Source: Crossaster papposus (lineage: Eukaryota > Echinodermata > Asteroidea > Velatida > Solasteridae). Taken from it: a stretch of 64,000 nucleotides of DNA. Each line of letters opens with the position of its first letter. Position 1 is the stretch's first letter. Below are positions 56,533 through 64,000 of this stretch, one piece after another. Location of the stretch: the NCBI GenBank assembly GCA_037893245.1, contig JBAIAA010001116.1:1-64000 (forward strand), given 5' to 3'. A program made the position numbers and the translations under genes. A model generated the notes under the pieces. That model did no database searches. It saw only the letters and a program-made list of their open reading frames with translations, and was not told the DNA's origin.

Positions 56533-57573
56533 TGTGGCGAAAATCGCCAAGCCGCTTATTTATTGAGAGTTAACTGAATTATTATTGCCTAGCTTAATAA
56601 TATCCCAATTCTAGAAACTTTGTTTATAACTAACTCTAGCCTAGCTGGAATCTTGAAGTTTATTTACATCAGTACATGTAATAACATTTGTTGAATTTTA
56701 TGCTTTGATCTTCAGCTGTACTTACGCTGACTTCAAGTAGTGTGTTTATCCGCCGTAATTTACTGAATGAACGTATTGCATGCTGTACGTACACGCACGT
56801 ACATTTGTATACTGTACGTGCGTGCGATACAACTGTGAGCCGCGCCAGTACATGTACATGTACTGTTGTGTTGTTACAAGCTACCGTAGACTGTTGTATT
56901 ATCTGGCCAATCATCGCTGTTGTATGAGATGCGCGTTTCGCGCACATGTGGAGCGCGTCTGCATCGTGCCTATAAATTCCGCTGATTTCTGTTCTGTTGG
57001 GTTTCTGTTCCATCGGAGCAGGCCGCGCAAGATCTCAAGACAATTAAGACCTCAAGGCATATTTTAGAAAGCCCGCAACCGTGCCTAGATCTGCGCTATT
57101 GGGCTTTGTCGGAGAAAACCACATGGACATTTCCGTGTGTAAAATCCGACGCTAGTAATAAAGACTAAAAGAAAGTATAGTTTATGCGCTGTAATGTTTT
57201 TCAGCTATATTCCTGTTGTATAACAGACGACAGAAATAGCGGCCATCGAATCCTTAAAGCTATCCACGCTACCACTAAATAATCTCATGTCACAGCTTTA
57301 TTGGAATATCTTTGTTTACATTAATAGAGGGCGCTGTTTTAAAGATGTTCAGCTCAGATGTACTCGAGAAGTTTCAATAAACTGAATTACCATTTTGATT
57401 GGTTGAAAGAATTACTCCCTCTTGTGGACATTATCTTTTATTGCTCCCCACATTCCCTCCAAGAATCCTGTCTCACTCATCTACACTTCATTAAAGATTC
57501 CGGCAGATAACTAGGACTTGATTTTACTTAGGGGTTAGCCCAGACTGACATTAGGCGACCCGGAATCGTTACA
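56533..57573 (+). repeat. 3' LTR (1041 bp)
   Basis: It has the same length and ends as the 5' LTR, offset by exactly 9314 bp. The apparent identity implies recent insertion. Confidence 0.97.
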
Positions 57574-57768
57574 ATACGATTACAGGTCCGAAACATAAAC
57601 AGAGTTATACACGAAGATAAACGGAACAAAATATTTTACACGGTTAAGCGAACTACGACGAATTTAAAACAAATTAAGTTATTTCGTCACCTCTTATTAT
57701 CTGGGTCCGCGACTCTATATTAAAAACCGACTTTATAAAGACGCGGGAAATTGGGAAAGGTCGTCTCT

Positions 57769-58527
57769 TTATATATCTAAATAGGTTGTAGAAACCCCGT
57801 CGTCTTGGACCTTTCGCTTGGGATAGAAATAGGTCAGGGCCGTCCTTCTCTGTTCGTAGGTGAACATTACGCCGTGTTTCATGATAAAACCCTTGTTCAC
57901 ACCCCCGCCCGACGATCTTGTGTTTAACACGGTCAAGTATTTATCCTTGGTGAGTTCGTTGTTTCGTCTGTTTAGCCCCTTACAACTGAACTTCTCGGTT
58001 GCCCCGAAACAAAAGTACCTCTTGCTACACAGTGCAACGATACCAGAACCCTCCCACTCTACCTTAAACAGCCCCGGAGTCCTCTTATCATAACTGTACT
58101 GTTCGGGCGTGTTCTGACGCGGAAACCAGAGGTGCTTGACCCGGTGATATTGGTCTTTCATACCGGGCTTGATTACGTCATCGAGACTGTCGCCCGATAT
58201 GGCCATGTAAGCCGAATCGGTGTCCATTTCACACATCTGAAAATCGCGTGGATCTACAAACTTCATCAAAAAGTCAAAGTAAAACTCGAGCATGCGCAAT
58301 TTGGCGTATTGGTAGACGAAGAAACCAATCTGAATGGGTAAATTCAAATTGATCGCTTTTTTGTACATGTCTACTTCGTACATCCCCTCGCCTACCGAAT
58401 GGAGTGCCTTAAATCGTTTGTCGTTGATCTTGGTGGGGGCACCTGCGTCAGAACACACGTGAACGTTTACATGCTTCAACTGGTCCGTCACGGTTTTACC
58501 ATAGGCCGAATTACCCAGTAATTTCAT
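57769..58527 (-). pseudogene. C-terminal part of the Polinton protein-primed DNA polymerase B
   Basis: This 252-residue frame opens at MKLLGNSAYGKT, the conserved family-B motif that contacts the incoming nucleotide. It continues with the metal-binding motif EMDTDSAYMAI and the polymerase's C-terminal end. The exonuclease, terminal-protein-priming region and first half of the palm are missing: upstream, a stop appears in frame after 12 residues that do not look like polymerase, so the gene is broken at about 58530-58564. Before the Gypsy insertion its stop was only about 1.3 kb from the ATPase gene. The fragment cannot replicate DNA alone. Confidence 0.93.
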
Positions 58528-58564
58528 AGTAATGTCATAATATTCTCTATAAATATGAAACGCT

Positions 58565-58711
58565 TAAACCATCCAATTATCAATCAAAAACAATAAAGAT
58601 CACGTGAAAATTTGGTCTATAACCTTGTTTTTACCAAGGACAAATGTTCATGCTAAGCAAATTGTTGTGCTTAGCAGCTCCGTGAAATTGGCCCCTGGTT
58701 GGATGTCGGCT
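58565..58711. other. Sequence at the right break of the Polinton
   Basis: There is no gene. An inverted motif (CTTGTTTTTACCAAGG and ATGCTAAGCAAATTGTTGTGC) is present, but no Polinton terminal repeat. Confidence 0.5.
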
Positions 58712-59026
58712 GGCATGGGTGGCGCAGTGCCTAAAAGTGCTCACCTCTCACTGCAGTGGCCCGGTTTTGATTCCCGGCTCGGGTCATTTATAGCGGTTGG
58801 TCTTTTCTCTCCTGTGCCATAGGGTTTTTCACCAGGTTCTCTGGTTTTCCTTCCTCCTCGTAAATCAACACTTTTTATCTTGCTGTATTCCGTGATCAGT
58901 AATGAGTCATATGGCGGCTGCCAAAGGCATATTTACATGCCTTTGGCTCAACCATGTTGTTGCCTCATCTTTTTCATTCAGCTTCTGCTGCGAGTAATAG
59001 TATTAGTAATAATAATAATAATAATT
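58712..59026 (+). mobile_element. tRNA-derived SINE with ATA-rich tail
   Basis: The head has polymerase III-type boxes (A box TGGCGCAGTGCC, B box GGTTTTGATTCC). A body follows, then an (ATA)n tail at 59001-59026. The part from 58898 to 59000 is repeated in reverse at 59044-59153. Confidence 0.7.
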
Positions 59027-59043
59027 TGGGAGGTCAGTCATCC

Positions 59044-59153
59044 TTACTCGCAAGCTGGGTTGCTGAATTGCGAAGGACGCGGCTACAACGTGGTTGAGCC
59101 GCTGACACGTAAAGGCGCCTCTGGCAGCCAGCCACATTGACTCATATATGACT
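59044..59153 (-). repeat. Inverted copy of the SINE body
   Basis: Its reverse complement (TGAGTCAATGTGGCTGGCTG, GGCTCAACCACGTTGT, TTGCGAGTAA) follows the order seen at 58898-59000 with scattered differences. The two copies face each other across the ATA tail and could pair over about 100 bp. Confidence 0.75.
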
Positions 59154-59499
59154 GAAGAGCACAGCCATTGGCGAGCGTTTCTACGCACAAGCCACCCATG
59201 GACGATTAGCTCCTAAAATACTAAGGTTAACACAATACTTTTGTTGTAATAATATAAATATACATTTTTCTGGTAGTTCATGGATAAGATTCTTAAGATT
59301 TTTGTCTGAAATCAGACTTCTTTGGGGTACTTAAAAAAAGAAATGTATCGTTGAAACATTTCATCAATTTTCCGTAAACTTTTTTTCCTTAATTGGCAAT
59401 TTCATCCCTGGTAGGTATCAAGTCACTTCATAAACTTTATCCAAGGAAAAAACCTACATTTACTTAATATTTCTGTTGAATATTACTTGTTGCCTTCAG

Positions 59500-59681
59500 A
59501 TTTGCATATTGACGAGGATGCAGACTATCAGTTGATCCACGGTTTTCTAGAGCAGATCCCACAGGATGTACTGGCCAGGGCCTCGTTCCAATGCAAAGCC
59601 TATGCGCGATCCCTCATGCACTGTGAGGCATTCATCAGTAAAAACAGACACAACTTACAGCAACAACTAGGATTCCTACAG
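59500..59681 (+). CDS. ATR: ATR kinase exon (FAT region), 1 of 3 visible
   Basis: ATR is the PI3K-like protein kinase that responds to single-stranded DNA at stalled forks. This 182-bp exon has 2 bases of a split codon plus 60 codons and encodes FLEQIPQDVLARASFQCKAY and a helical continuation up to LGFLQ, part of the FAT repeats. The acceptor AG is at 59498-59499 and the donor GT at 59682. I recognise the family from the phrase IPQDVLARASF. About two thirds of the protein (HEAT repeats) must lie upstream, yet I see no ATR exon to the left in this window. Confidence 0.9.
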
Positions 59682-59850
59682 GTAACACTAAACAAGAAAT
59701 GGGTTTGCATTTTTAGAACACTTTCCTGTCGAGAAATGTGTCCCGTTGTTTGTGAACTTTGTCTCATCCAATCAAATGCTCAATCAAATTCCTAAAATTA
59801 AATCAAGTACAGAATTAAAAATCGTCCGTGAATATTCTTTTATTGTATAT

Positions 59851-60114
59851 TGTAACGTAGATTTCTCTGGGGTCGACTACACACACAAGAAGGACTCCTG
59901 ACGCAAGTATTCCTCTATTTCCGGTGATTCTCAGCCGTTTATTGTGGACTCTCGCCTACCAAAACTGGACAACAGGCTCACACAATCACGCGGTACCAGA
60001 ACTGGTTAGAACCAGTTCGGCGCTTGCGCAATCCAAAGGCGGGTTTCCGGGGCGATCCCACCACCGTGGAATCGCTCCAGCGCCCTCTACCGCCCAACCG
60101 GCACGGGCGTTACA
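59851..60114 (-). repeat. 3' LTR of the non-autonomous element (264 bp)
   Basis: Differs from the other LTR at only two adjacent bases that I can see (TCTCTGGGGTC versus TCTCTTAGGTC on the plus strand). Confidence 0.95.
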
Positions 60115-60221
60115 CAGCCCCCCACGAAGACCTTGTTTGCCCCCAAACAAGACCATGGGCGCTGCTGCCGCACCCCGGCCAACCGCCCTGGAAAACGCAT
60201 AACGCCAACATTACACAACAA

Positions 60222-60275
60222 TTTACATTACAACAATTTTCATTACAACAATTTTCATTACAACAATTTTTGGGG
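60222..60275. repeat. Short tandem repeat, about 17 bp
   Basis: Three to four copies of ACAATTTTCATTACA. Confidence 0.85.
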
Positions 60276-60309
60276 TAAGCCCCTGGCCCCAGGACACACC
60301 CCTGGCCCA

Positions 60310-60575
60310 CCGCGGCTACGCACGGTGGCACACCACGGCTACGCACGGTGGCACACCACGGCTACGCACGGTGGCACACCACGGCTACGCACGGTGGCAC
60401 CACGGCTACGCACGGTGGCAAACCACGGCTACGCACGGCGGCAAACCACGGCTACGCACGGCGGCAAACCACGGCTACGCACGACGGCTACGCACGGCGG
60501 CAAACCACGGCTACGCACGGCGGCAAACCACGGCTACGCACGGTGGCACACCACGGCTACGCACGGTGGCACACC
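60310..60575. repeat. 23-bp minisatellite inside the LTR element
   Basis: About 11 units of CCACGGCTACGCACGGTGGC plus ACA, with CGGCAAA variants. Confidence 0.95.
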
Positions 60576-60680
60576 CCTGGCCCCGGCACACCCCTGGCCC
60601 CGGCACACCCCTGGCCCCGGCACACCCCTGGCCCCGGCACACCCCTGGCCCCGGCACACCCCTGGCCCCGGCACACCCCT
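60576..60680. repeat. 17-bp minisatellite inside the LTR element
   Basis: Six units of CACACCCCTGGCCCCGG; the same sequence also appears once before the 23-bp array (60280-60310). Confidence 0.95.
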
Positions 60681-60694
60681 TTTAATGTTAAGAC

Positions 60695-61075
60695 TTGACT
60701 GCGACTGTGACTGCGACTGGCTCCTCTGACTGCGACTGGAGCCTTCGACTGCGGCTGGCTCTTGCGACTGCGACTGTGGTTCCTGCGACTGCGACTGCGG
60801 CTGGCTCCCGCGACAGCGACTGGCTCTTGCGACTGCGACTGGCTCCTGTATCTGGTGCCTGCGACTGCGACTGGCTCTTGCGACTGCGACTGCGCCTGGC
60901 TCCTGCGACTGCGACTGGCTCCTCCGACTGCGACTGGCTCCTGTGGCCGCGACTGTGACTGCCTCTTGCGACTGCGACTGATTCTTGCGACTGCGACTGA
61001 TTCTTGCGACTGGCTCTTGTGGCCGCGACTGTGACTGCTTCTTGCGACTGCGACTGATTCTTGAGACTGGCTTAG
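60695..61075. repeat. GACTGCGACTGGCTCCT minisatellite inside the LTR element
   Basis: About 20 imperfect units of 17-24 bp built from TGCGACTGCGACTGGCTC are present, followed by a GC-rich single-copy part with two TGGCTTAGAGAGCGTGGGC stretches (61067-61085 and 61241-61260). Confidence 0.9.
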
Positions 61076-61485
61076 AGAGCGTGGGCGTCCCGGCGAGGCC
61101 CCGCCCCCGCTGCGCCGACGGGCACGGCTCGGGCTCGCTCCGAGTGTTGCGAGCCGTCTGCCGCGCCGCCGTCTACAGCATGGGCCGGGCCCCTCCGACT
61201 CCTCTTGTGGCGGTCCCTTGTGACTGTCCCTGCGGCTCCGACTGGCTTAGAGAGCGTGGGCAACGTTGACGGATCCGCTCCATTGCACTGTGTGCGGAGC
61301 AGTTCTGCCCCCGTTGCGTCGACGAACACAACCCGCGGACGCTCCGAGTGAAACGACCCGCCGGCTGCGCCGTCGTCCACGGCCCTGGGCGGCCCTCCCG
61401 CCGTGGGGCGAGTTGGCTGCCGTGCTATCGTGTTTTTCTCAAAACACGAACACTTCACCTGGTCTTTTCTTAGTCCTCCTGCATG

Positions 61486-61501
61486 CCGACCGCTGCCACC
61501 A
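61486..61501 (-). promoter_or_regulatory. Primer-binding site of the non-autonomous element, tRNA-Leu type
   Basis: On the minus strand TGGTGGCAGCGGT is followed by CGG, one base from the LTR. The first 12 bases equal the primer site of the Gypsy element at 48263. Confidence 0.8.
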
Positions 61502-61502
61502 A

Positions 61503-61766
61503 TGTAACGTAGATTTCTCTTAGGTCGACTACACACACAAGAAGGACTCCTGACGCAAGTATTCCTCTATTTCCGGTGATTCTCAGCCGTTTATTGTGGA
61601 CTCTCGCCTACCAAAACTGGACAACAGGCTCACACAATCACGCGGTACCAGAACTGGTTAGAACCAGTTCGGCGCTTGCGCAATCCAAAGGCGGGTTTCC
61701 GGGGCGATCCCACCACCGTGGAATCGCTCCAGCGCCCTCTACCGCCCAACCGGCACGGGCGTTACA
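61503..61766 (-). repeat. 5' LTR of the non-autonomous element (264 bp)
   Basis: The partner of 59851-60114. On the minus strand it begins TGTAACGCCCGTGCCGG and ends AATCTACGTTACA. Confidence 0.95.
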
Positions 61767-62248
61767 ATATTCTTAAGAATTCAGAAAAGTGGTTGTTTTG
61801 AAAAGGAAGACTATCCCAATCTTTCTGATTTTAGGTAAAGATGAAATTCAATATCTTTGTTGCCACTGCCATAGCACTGAGAAGATTTATATCAAATCTT
61901 TGACAAATAACATACAATATAACAAAGGGCTTCGTGTAAAAGTAACCTCTCACTTGCAAGGAATGAAGAATATTGTGAGAACATCGGGAGAGACGTCCGA
62001 ATGGTTCGCTGACGACTTCTGAAACTCGCGCAAAGAAGCTATGGCTTTGTGCACATTTAGAATAACATTTGCCGCTCGTACTTCACGCTATATAAAAACA
62101 TGGAGGAATAAGATACATTGTGTCTCCACGCTCGCAGCCCATAGATAGAGATATTTACTGACAATTGTGGATCTGATCCCAACTTTGATCCAATTTTTGT
62201 ATTGCGAATCATGAGACCTGTTGTCTTTTTTTCCCTTTTTTTTTGCAG

Positions 62249-62354
62249 AAGCTGTACATTGCCTTGGATGAACCGGACGGTGTGCTTGGAGTGTCTGCCA
62301 TCCGACAAGAAACGCCAACATTACATGAACAGATACTGGATCATGAGAGTAGAG
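62249..62354 (+). CDS. ATR: ATR kinase exon (FAT region), 2 of 3 visible
   Basis: This 106-bp exon (phase 0 in, phase 1 out) encodes KLYIALDEPDGVLGVSAIRQ and then LHEQILDHES. The segment DEPDGVAGVSAIR-like is highly conserved in animal ATR. A long T run and GCAG acceptor precede it and GTAAGA follows. Its last 25 bases and the donor are the template of the intronic repeat that follows. Confidence 0.93.
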
Positions 62355-62830
62355 GTAAGAGGTCATGACCCCAATACCCTAACCCTAGCACACCATGTAC
62401 AGATATTGGATCATGAGTAGCTAGGGTCAGCATTCATGACCTTTGTCCCCACTTGCCGGACCTCTAAAACTCAACACTCCAGAAACAGATTCTGGATTAT
62501 GAGAGTAGAGGTCAGAGGTCATGACCCAATCCCCCTAACCCCAACTCCAACCTAGCACACCATGTACAGATATTGGATCATGAGTAGGGGTCAGAGTTCA
62601 TGACCCCAGTCCTCATTAGCCCCAACTCCCCATTAGCCCCAACTCCCCAATTGCCCAAACTCTAAAACTCAACATTCCAGGAACAGATACTGGATCGTGA
62701 GAGTAGAGGTTAGTCGATAGTCATGACTGTCTCCTAACCCTAAGTCTAACCCAGTTACACTTAAAACTCATACTGGTCATGAGATTTGAGGTTAAAGGTC
62801 GTGACCCTGGCCCCACTAGCCGTAACTCTA
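62325..62830. repeat. Intronic repeat derived from the exon/5' splice-site junction
   Basis: The junction ACAGATACTGGATCATGAGA followed by GTAGAGGTAAGAGGTCATGACC recurs, degraded, at about 62397, 62484, 62568, 62685 and 62770. Units are about 85-115 bp and alternate between forms with GAGAGTAGAGG and forms with GAGTAGGGG. Between the junction copies lies CCCTAACCC- and CTCTAAAACTCAACA-rich filler. Confidence 0.85.
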
Positions 62831-63313
62831 ACTCAACACTCTGTCTCAAGACCCCTCTTGATATTTCCGACATCATGTCCTCATCTTCAGGCTTAGGGCA
62901 AAATAAAAAAAACTATAAGCTCAGAAATCTTAAGAACCTTAAGAACAAAATTGTAGCTCCTAGCTACCTGAGACGCCCGTCTCAGTATGACTCAATCGTC
63001 GTTCCGTATTCAGGAACCGTTGCTGTGTCTACAGAGGATTATGCTGGGGCTCTCCGACAGGTGTGGCAGTTTTGGAGATGATTCTTTCTTAAACTGGAAG
63101 CACATTTGTATGAACATCAGAAGGTTTCAAGTATTCCTACTATTTTTCTACCTTGCTCCTACTTTTCCAATTTTTTCTTTAAATTCCTGCTGTTTATCCG
63201 TCATTTGTTTTGAATTCCGGAAAACTTTGCGTGTATACACGTCCTTCAACAGCTTAAGAAGGATAGTTTGGCATTCCTAAATGAGTGACCTTTCTTTTTA
63301 ACTTTTCTTTCAG
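62831..63313 (+). other. Rest of the ATR intron
   Basis: No gene or clear repeat; short ORFs only. It ends with the T-rich tract and CAG acceptor of the next exon. Confidence 0.6.
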
Positions 63314-63464
63314 GTAATTTACATGATGCATCTGCCTGCTATGAGCGAGCCATTCAACTGGAGCCAGATGAGCCACCCCATCACGCCGGCTTTCTTCGTT
63401 CATTCATGGGTCTAGGTCAGCTGACCAAGGCTCTGATCCACGTCAACGGTGCTGTGACCGAACG
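63314..63464 (+). CDS. ATR: ATR kinase exon (FAT region), 3 of 3 visible
   Basis: This 151-bp exon (completes a Gly codon, 49 codons, two bases over) encodes DASACYERAIQLEPDEP and GLGQLTKALIHVNGAVTER. This is the TPR-like FAT helix pair that follows the LHEQILDHES block in ATR. The donor is GTAGGT. All three exons join in frame. The kinase domain should lie to the right of the window. Confidence 0.93.
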
Positions 63465-63504
63465 GTAGGTTGATAGCTGGACTAAATTCAAATTTGGGGA
63501 ACCG

Positions 63505-63605
63505 CCAACATAGGGCTAAATAGTTCAGTTGCTTGAGCATCAGAATGGCAATCTGGAGGTCACAGGTTCAAGCCCCGCTCTAGTCCATTTCTTTGTTCAA
63601 ATGTG
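63505..63605 (+). mobile_element. tRNA-derived SINE head
   Basis: TAGTTCAGTTGCTTGAGCA (A box) and GGTTCAAGCCCCG (B box) are 35 bp apart and followed by CTCTAGTCCATTTCTTTGTTC. I recall this 3' context from echinoderm SINEs. The extent of its body is unclear. Confidence 0.65.
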
Positions 63606-63809
63606 AGAAAATGTATTATAATGTACCTAGTCAATTTCATCTTCTAAATAGATTTTGTTGTCAAACCCTAACGCCCCAAGGTTCGTGCCAAATCGTATTA
63701 ATTTTGGAGGATTAAGGACTGTTGGGGTTAATAAGGTTTAAATCACTGCTATGTACTGGAAGTAACACTAGTGACTAGTGTTATGCAAAACAGACCCGAA
63801 AACGACCCG

Positions 63810-63925
63810 ACTTGAAACTGACTTTGGGTCAGGTCGGGTAAGTTTTTCCATCATTTAAGTCGTTTCGGTTTTGCGTTTGTGATTTTTGGGTTGGTCGGGT
63901 CGGGTCGGGTCGGGTCGATTAAAGC
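63810..63925. repeat. GGTCG pentamer repeat
   Basis: CGGGTCAGGTCGGG at 63825 and a run of TCGGG units at 63894-63918. The reverse complement CGACCCGA lies just upstream (63803). Confidence 0.85.
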
Positions 63926-64000
63926 TATATTGTGGAGAAAAAAACTAAAAAATTTAATAAATTTAAAACAACCGAAACAGGAAATTTACTTGGTGTATTA

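Larger units (their letters stand above)
47219..57573 (+). mobile_element. Complete Ty3/Gypsy LTR retrotransposon nested in the Polinton
   Basis: The element is 10355 bp from the TG of the 5' LTR to the CA of the 3' LTR. The ATAC at 47215-47218 is repeated at 57574-57577 as a 4-bp target duplication. It contains two 1041-bp LTRs, a primer-binding site, gag, pol (protease, reverse transcriptase, RNase H, integrase), a third ORF and a polypurine tract. All main frames are open, so it may still be active. I see no chromodomain after the integrase. Confidence 0.97.
37585..58564 (-). mobile_element. Polinton/Maverick (adintovirus-like) element, damaged, with a nested Gypsy insertion
   Basis: Polintons are large self-synthesising DNA transposons that share capsid genes with dsDNA viruses. 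This copy has an integrase, packaging ATPase, adenain-like protease, major and minor capsid proteins and the C-terminal part of a protein-primed DNA polymerase. Without the Gypsy insertion (10354 bp plus a 4-bp duplication) the visible length is about 10.6 kb, shorter than the usual 15-20 kb. The main reason is that most of the polymerase and the right end are gone. Morphogenesis genes and the polymerase are on the minus strand and three left-arm genes are on the plus strand, converging near 40 kb. The left border is uncertain (36.9-37.7 kb). The right break is within 40 bp of the polymerase fragment's upstream end. Confidence 0.93.
59851..61766 (-). mobile_element. Non-autonomous LTR retrotransposon (TRIM/LARD type)
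   Basis: Two 264-bp direct repeats flank a 1388-bp internal part. Both ends have TGT...ACA, and ATAT duplicates flank the element (59847-59850 and 61767-61770). The element reads on the minus strand: a tRNA-Leu-type primer site lies next to the right LTR and a GTGGGGGGCTG purine stretch next to the left LTR. The inside has no gag or pol and consists largely of short tandem repeats. It must have been mobilised by another element's proteins. Confidence 0.92.
59682..62248 (+). other. ATR intron carrying an LTR element
   Basis: This 2.57-kb intron lies between two phase-0 exon ends. Most of it is the non-autonomous LTR element at 59851-61766. The rest is AT-rich with no gene. Confidence 0.85.

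Noticed and set aside
47355..57067. Identical ORFs of 114, 61 and 95 residues at 47.4 and 56.7 kb
   Set aside because: They lie inside the two LTRs and are duplicates for that reason. They have no recognisable domain and cross the promoter region of the LTR.
60310..60680. CRISPR-like regular repeats
   Set aside because: There are no unique spacers between the units, and the context is an animal intron with split genes.
60024..61536. Several ORFs of 84-198 residues, including one on the minus strand of 154 residues, inside the small LTR element
   Set aside because: They read through the minisatellites or GC-rich filler, have no gag or pol motif, and overlap in many frames.
63810..63925. Telomere-like GGGTC/GGTCG repeats
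   Set aside because: The pentamer is not the TTAGGG telomere unit, the run is short, and it sits in an ATR intron.

Overview
This is a stretch of animal (bilaterian, most likely marine invertebrate) nuclear DNA. Two split host genes with GT/AG introns are visible. Five exons of a receptor-type tyrosine kinase lie on the minus strand (31562 down to 23228). Three exons of the checkpoint kinase ATR lie on the plus strand (59500 to 63464, FAT region). The tRNA-derived SINE at about 63510 looks, from memory, like SINEs of echinoderms. That is only a weak hint, and I do not name a species.

Layout from left to right. 1-8818: a 130-bp satellite, about 68 copies. 9160-11321: the 3' part of a Ty3/Gypsy element (integrase plus a frameshifted tail). 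11322-23200: AT-rich sequence with no gene I can support, but with three minisatellites and short dispersed repeats. 23228-31562: the kinase exons, with a 6.1-kb intron holding hairpin repeats, a 141-bp palindrome and G/C homopolymers. 31853-35286: a truncated BEL/Pao gag-pol. About 37.6-58.6 kb: a Polinton/Maverick (adintovirus-like) element. 59500-63464: ATR exons, with a small non-autonomous LTR element in one intron.

The Polinton carries the usual morphogenesis set on the minus strand: packaging ATPase, two small conserved proteins, integrase plus chromodomain, penton-like minor capsid protein, pX/pVI-like protein, major capsid protein and adenain-like protease. The C-terminal third of a protein-primed family-B DNA polymerase lies at the far right. 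Three plus-strand genes sit on its left arm, among them an unusual WW-domain/PC4-domain fusion. The element is dead or dying: the polymerase lacks its N-terminal part, an in-frame TGA separates the integrase core from its chromodomain, and a complete 10.4-kb Ty3/Gypsy retrotransposon has landed between the ATPase and the polymerase.

That retrotransposon (47219-57573) has two 1041-bp LTRs that look identical, a 4-bp target duplication, a primer-binding site matching tRNA-Leu, gag, an overlapping pol in the -1 frame, and an extra ORF with a C2H2-like finger between pol and the 3' LTR. The small LTR element in the ATR intron (59851-61766, minus strand) uses the same tRNA-Leu primer site but contains only minisatellite arrays.

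The most interesting leads are the WW-PC4 protein, the third ORF of the Gypsy element, the shared primer site between the full and the non-autonomous LTR elements, an intronic minisatellite made of copies of an ATR exon/5' splice-site junction, and the fact that the kinase gene and ATR are each missing their 5' exons on the side that faces the other.
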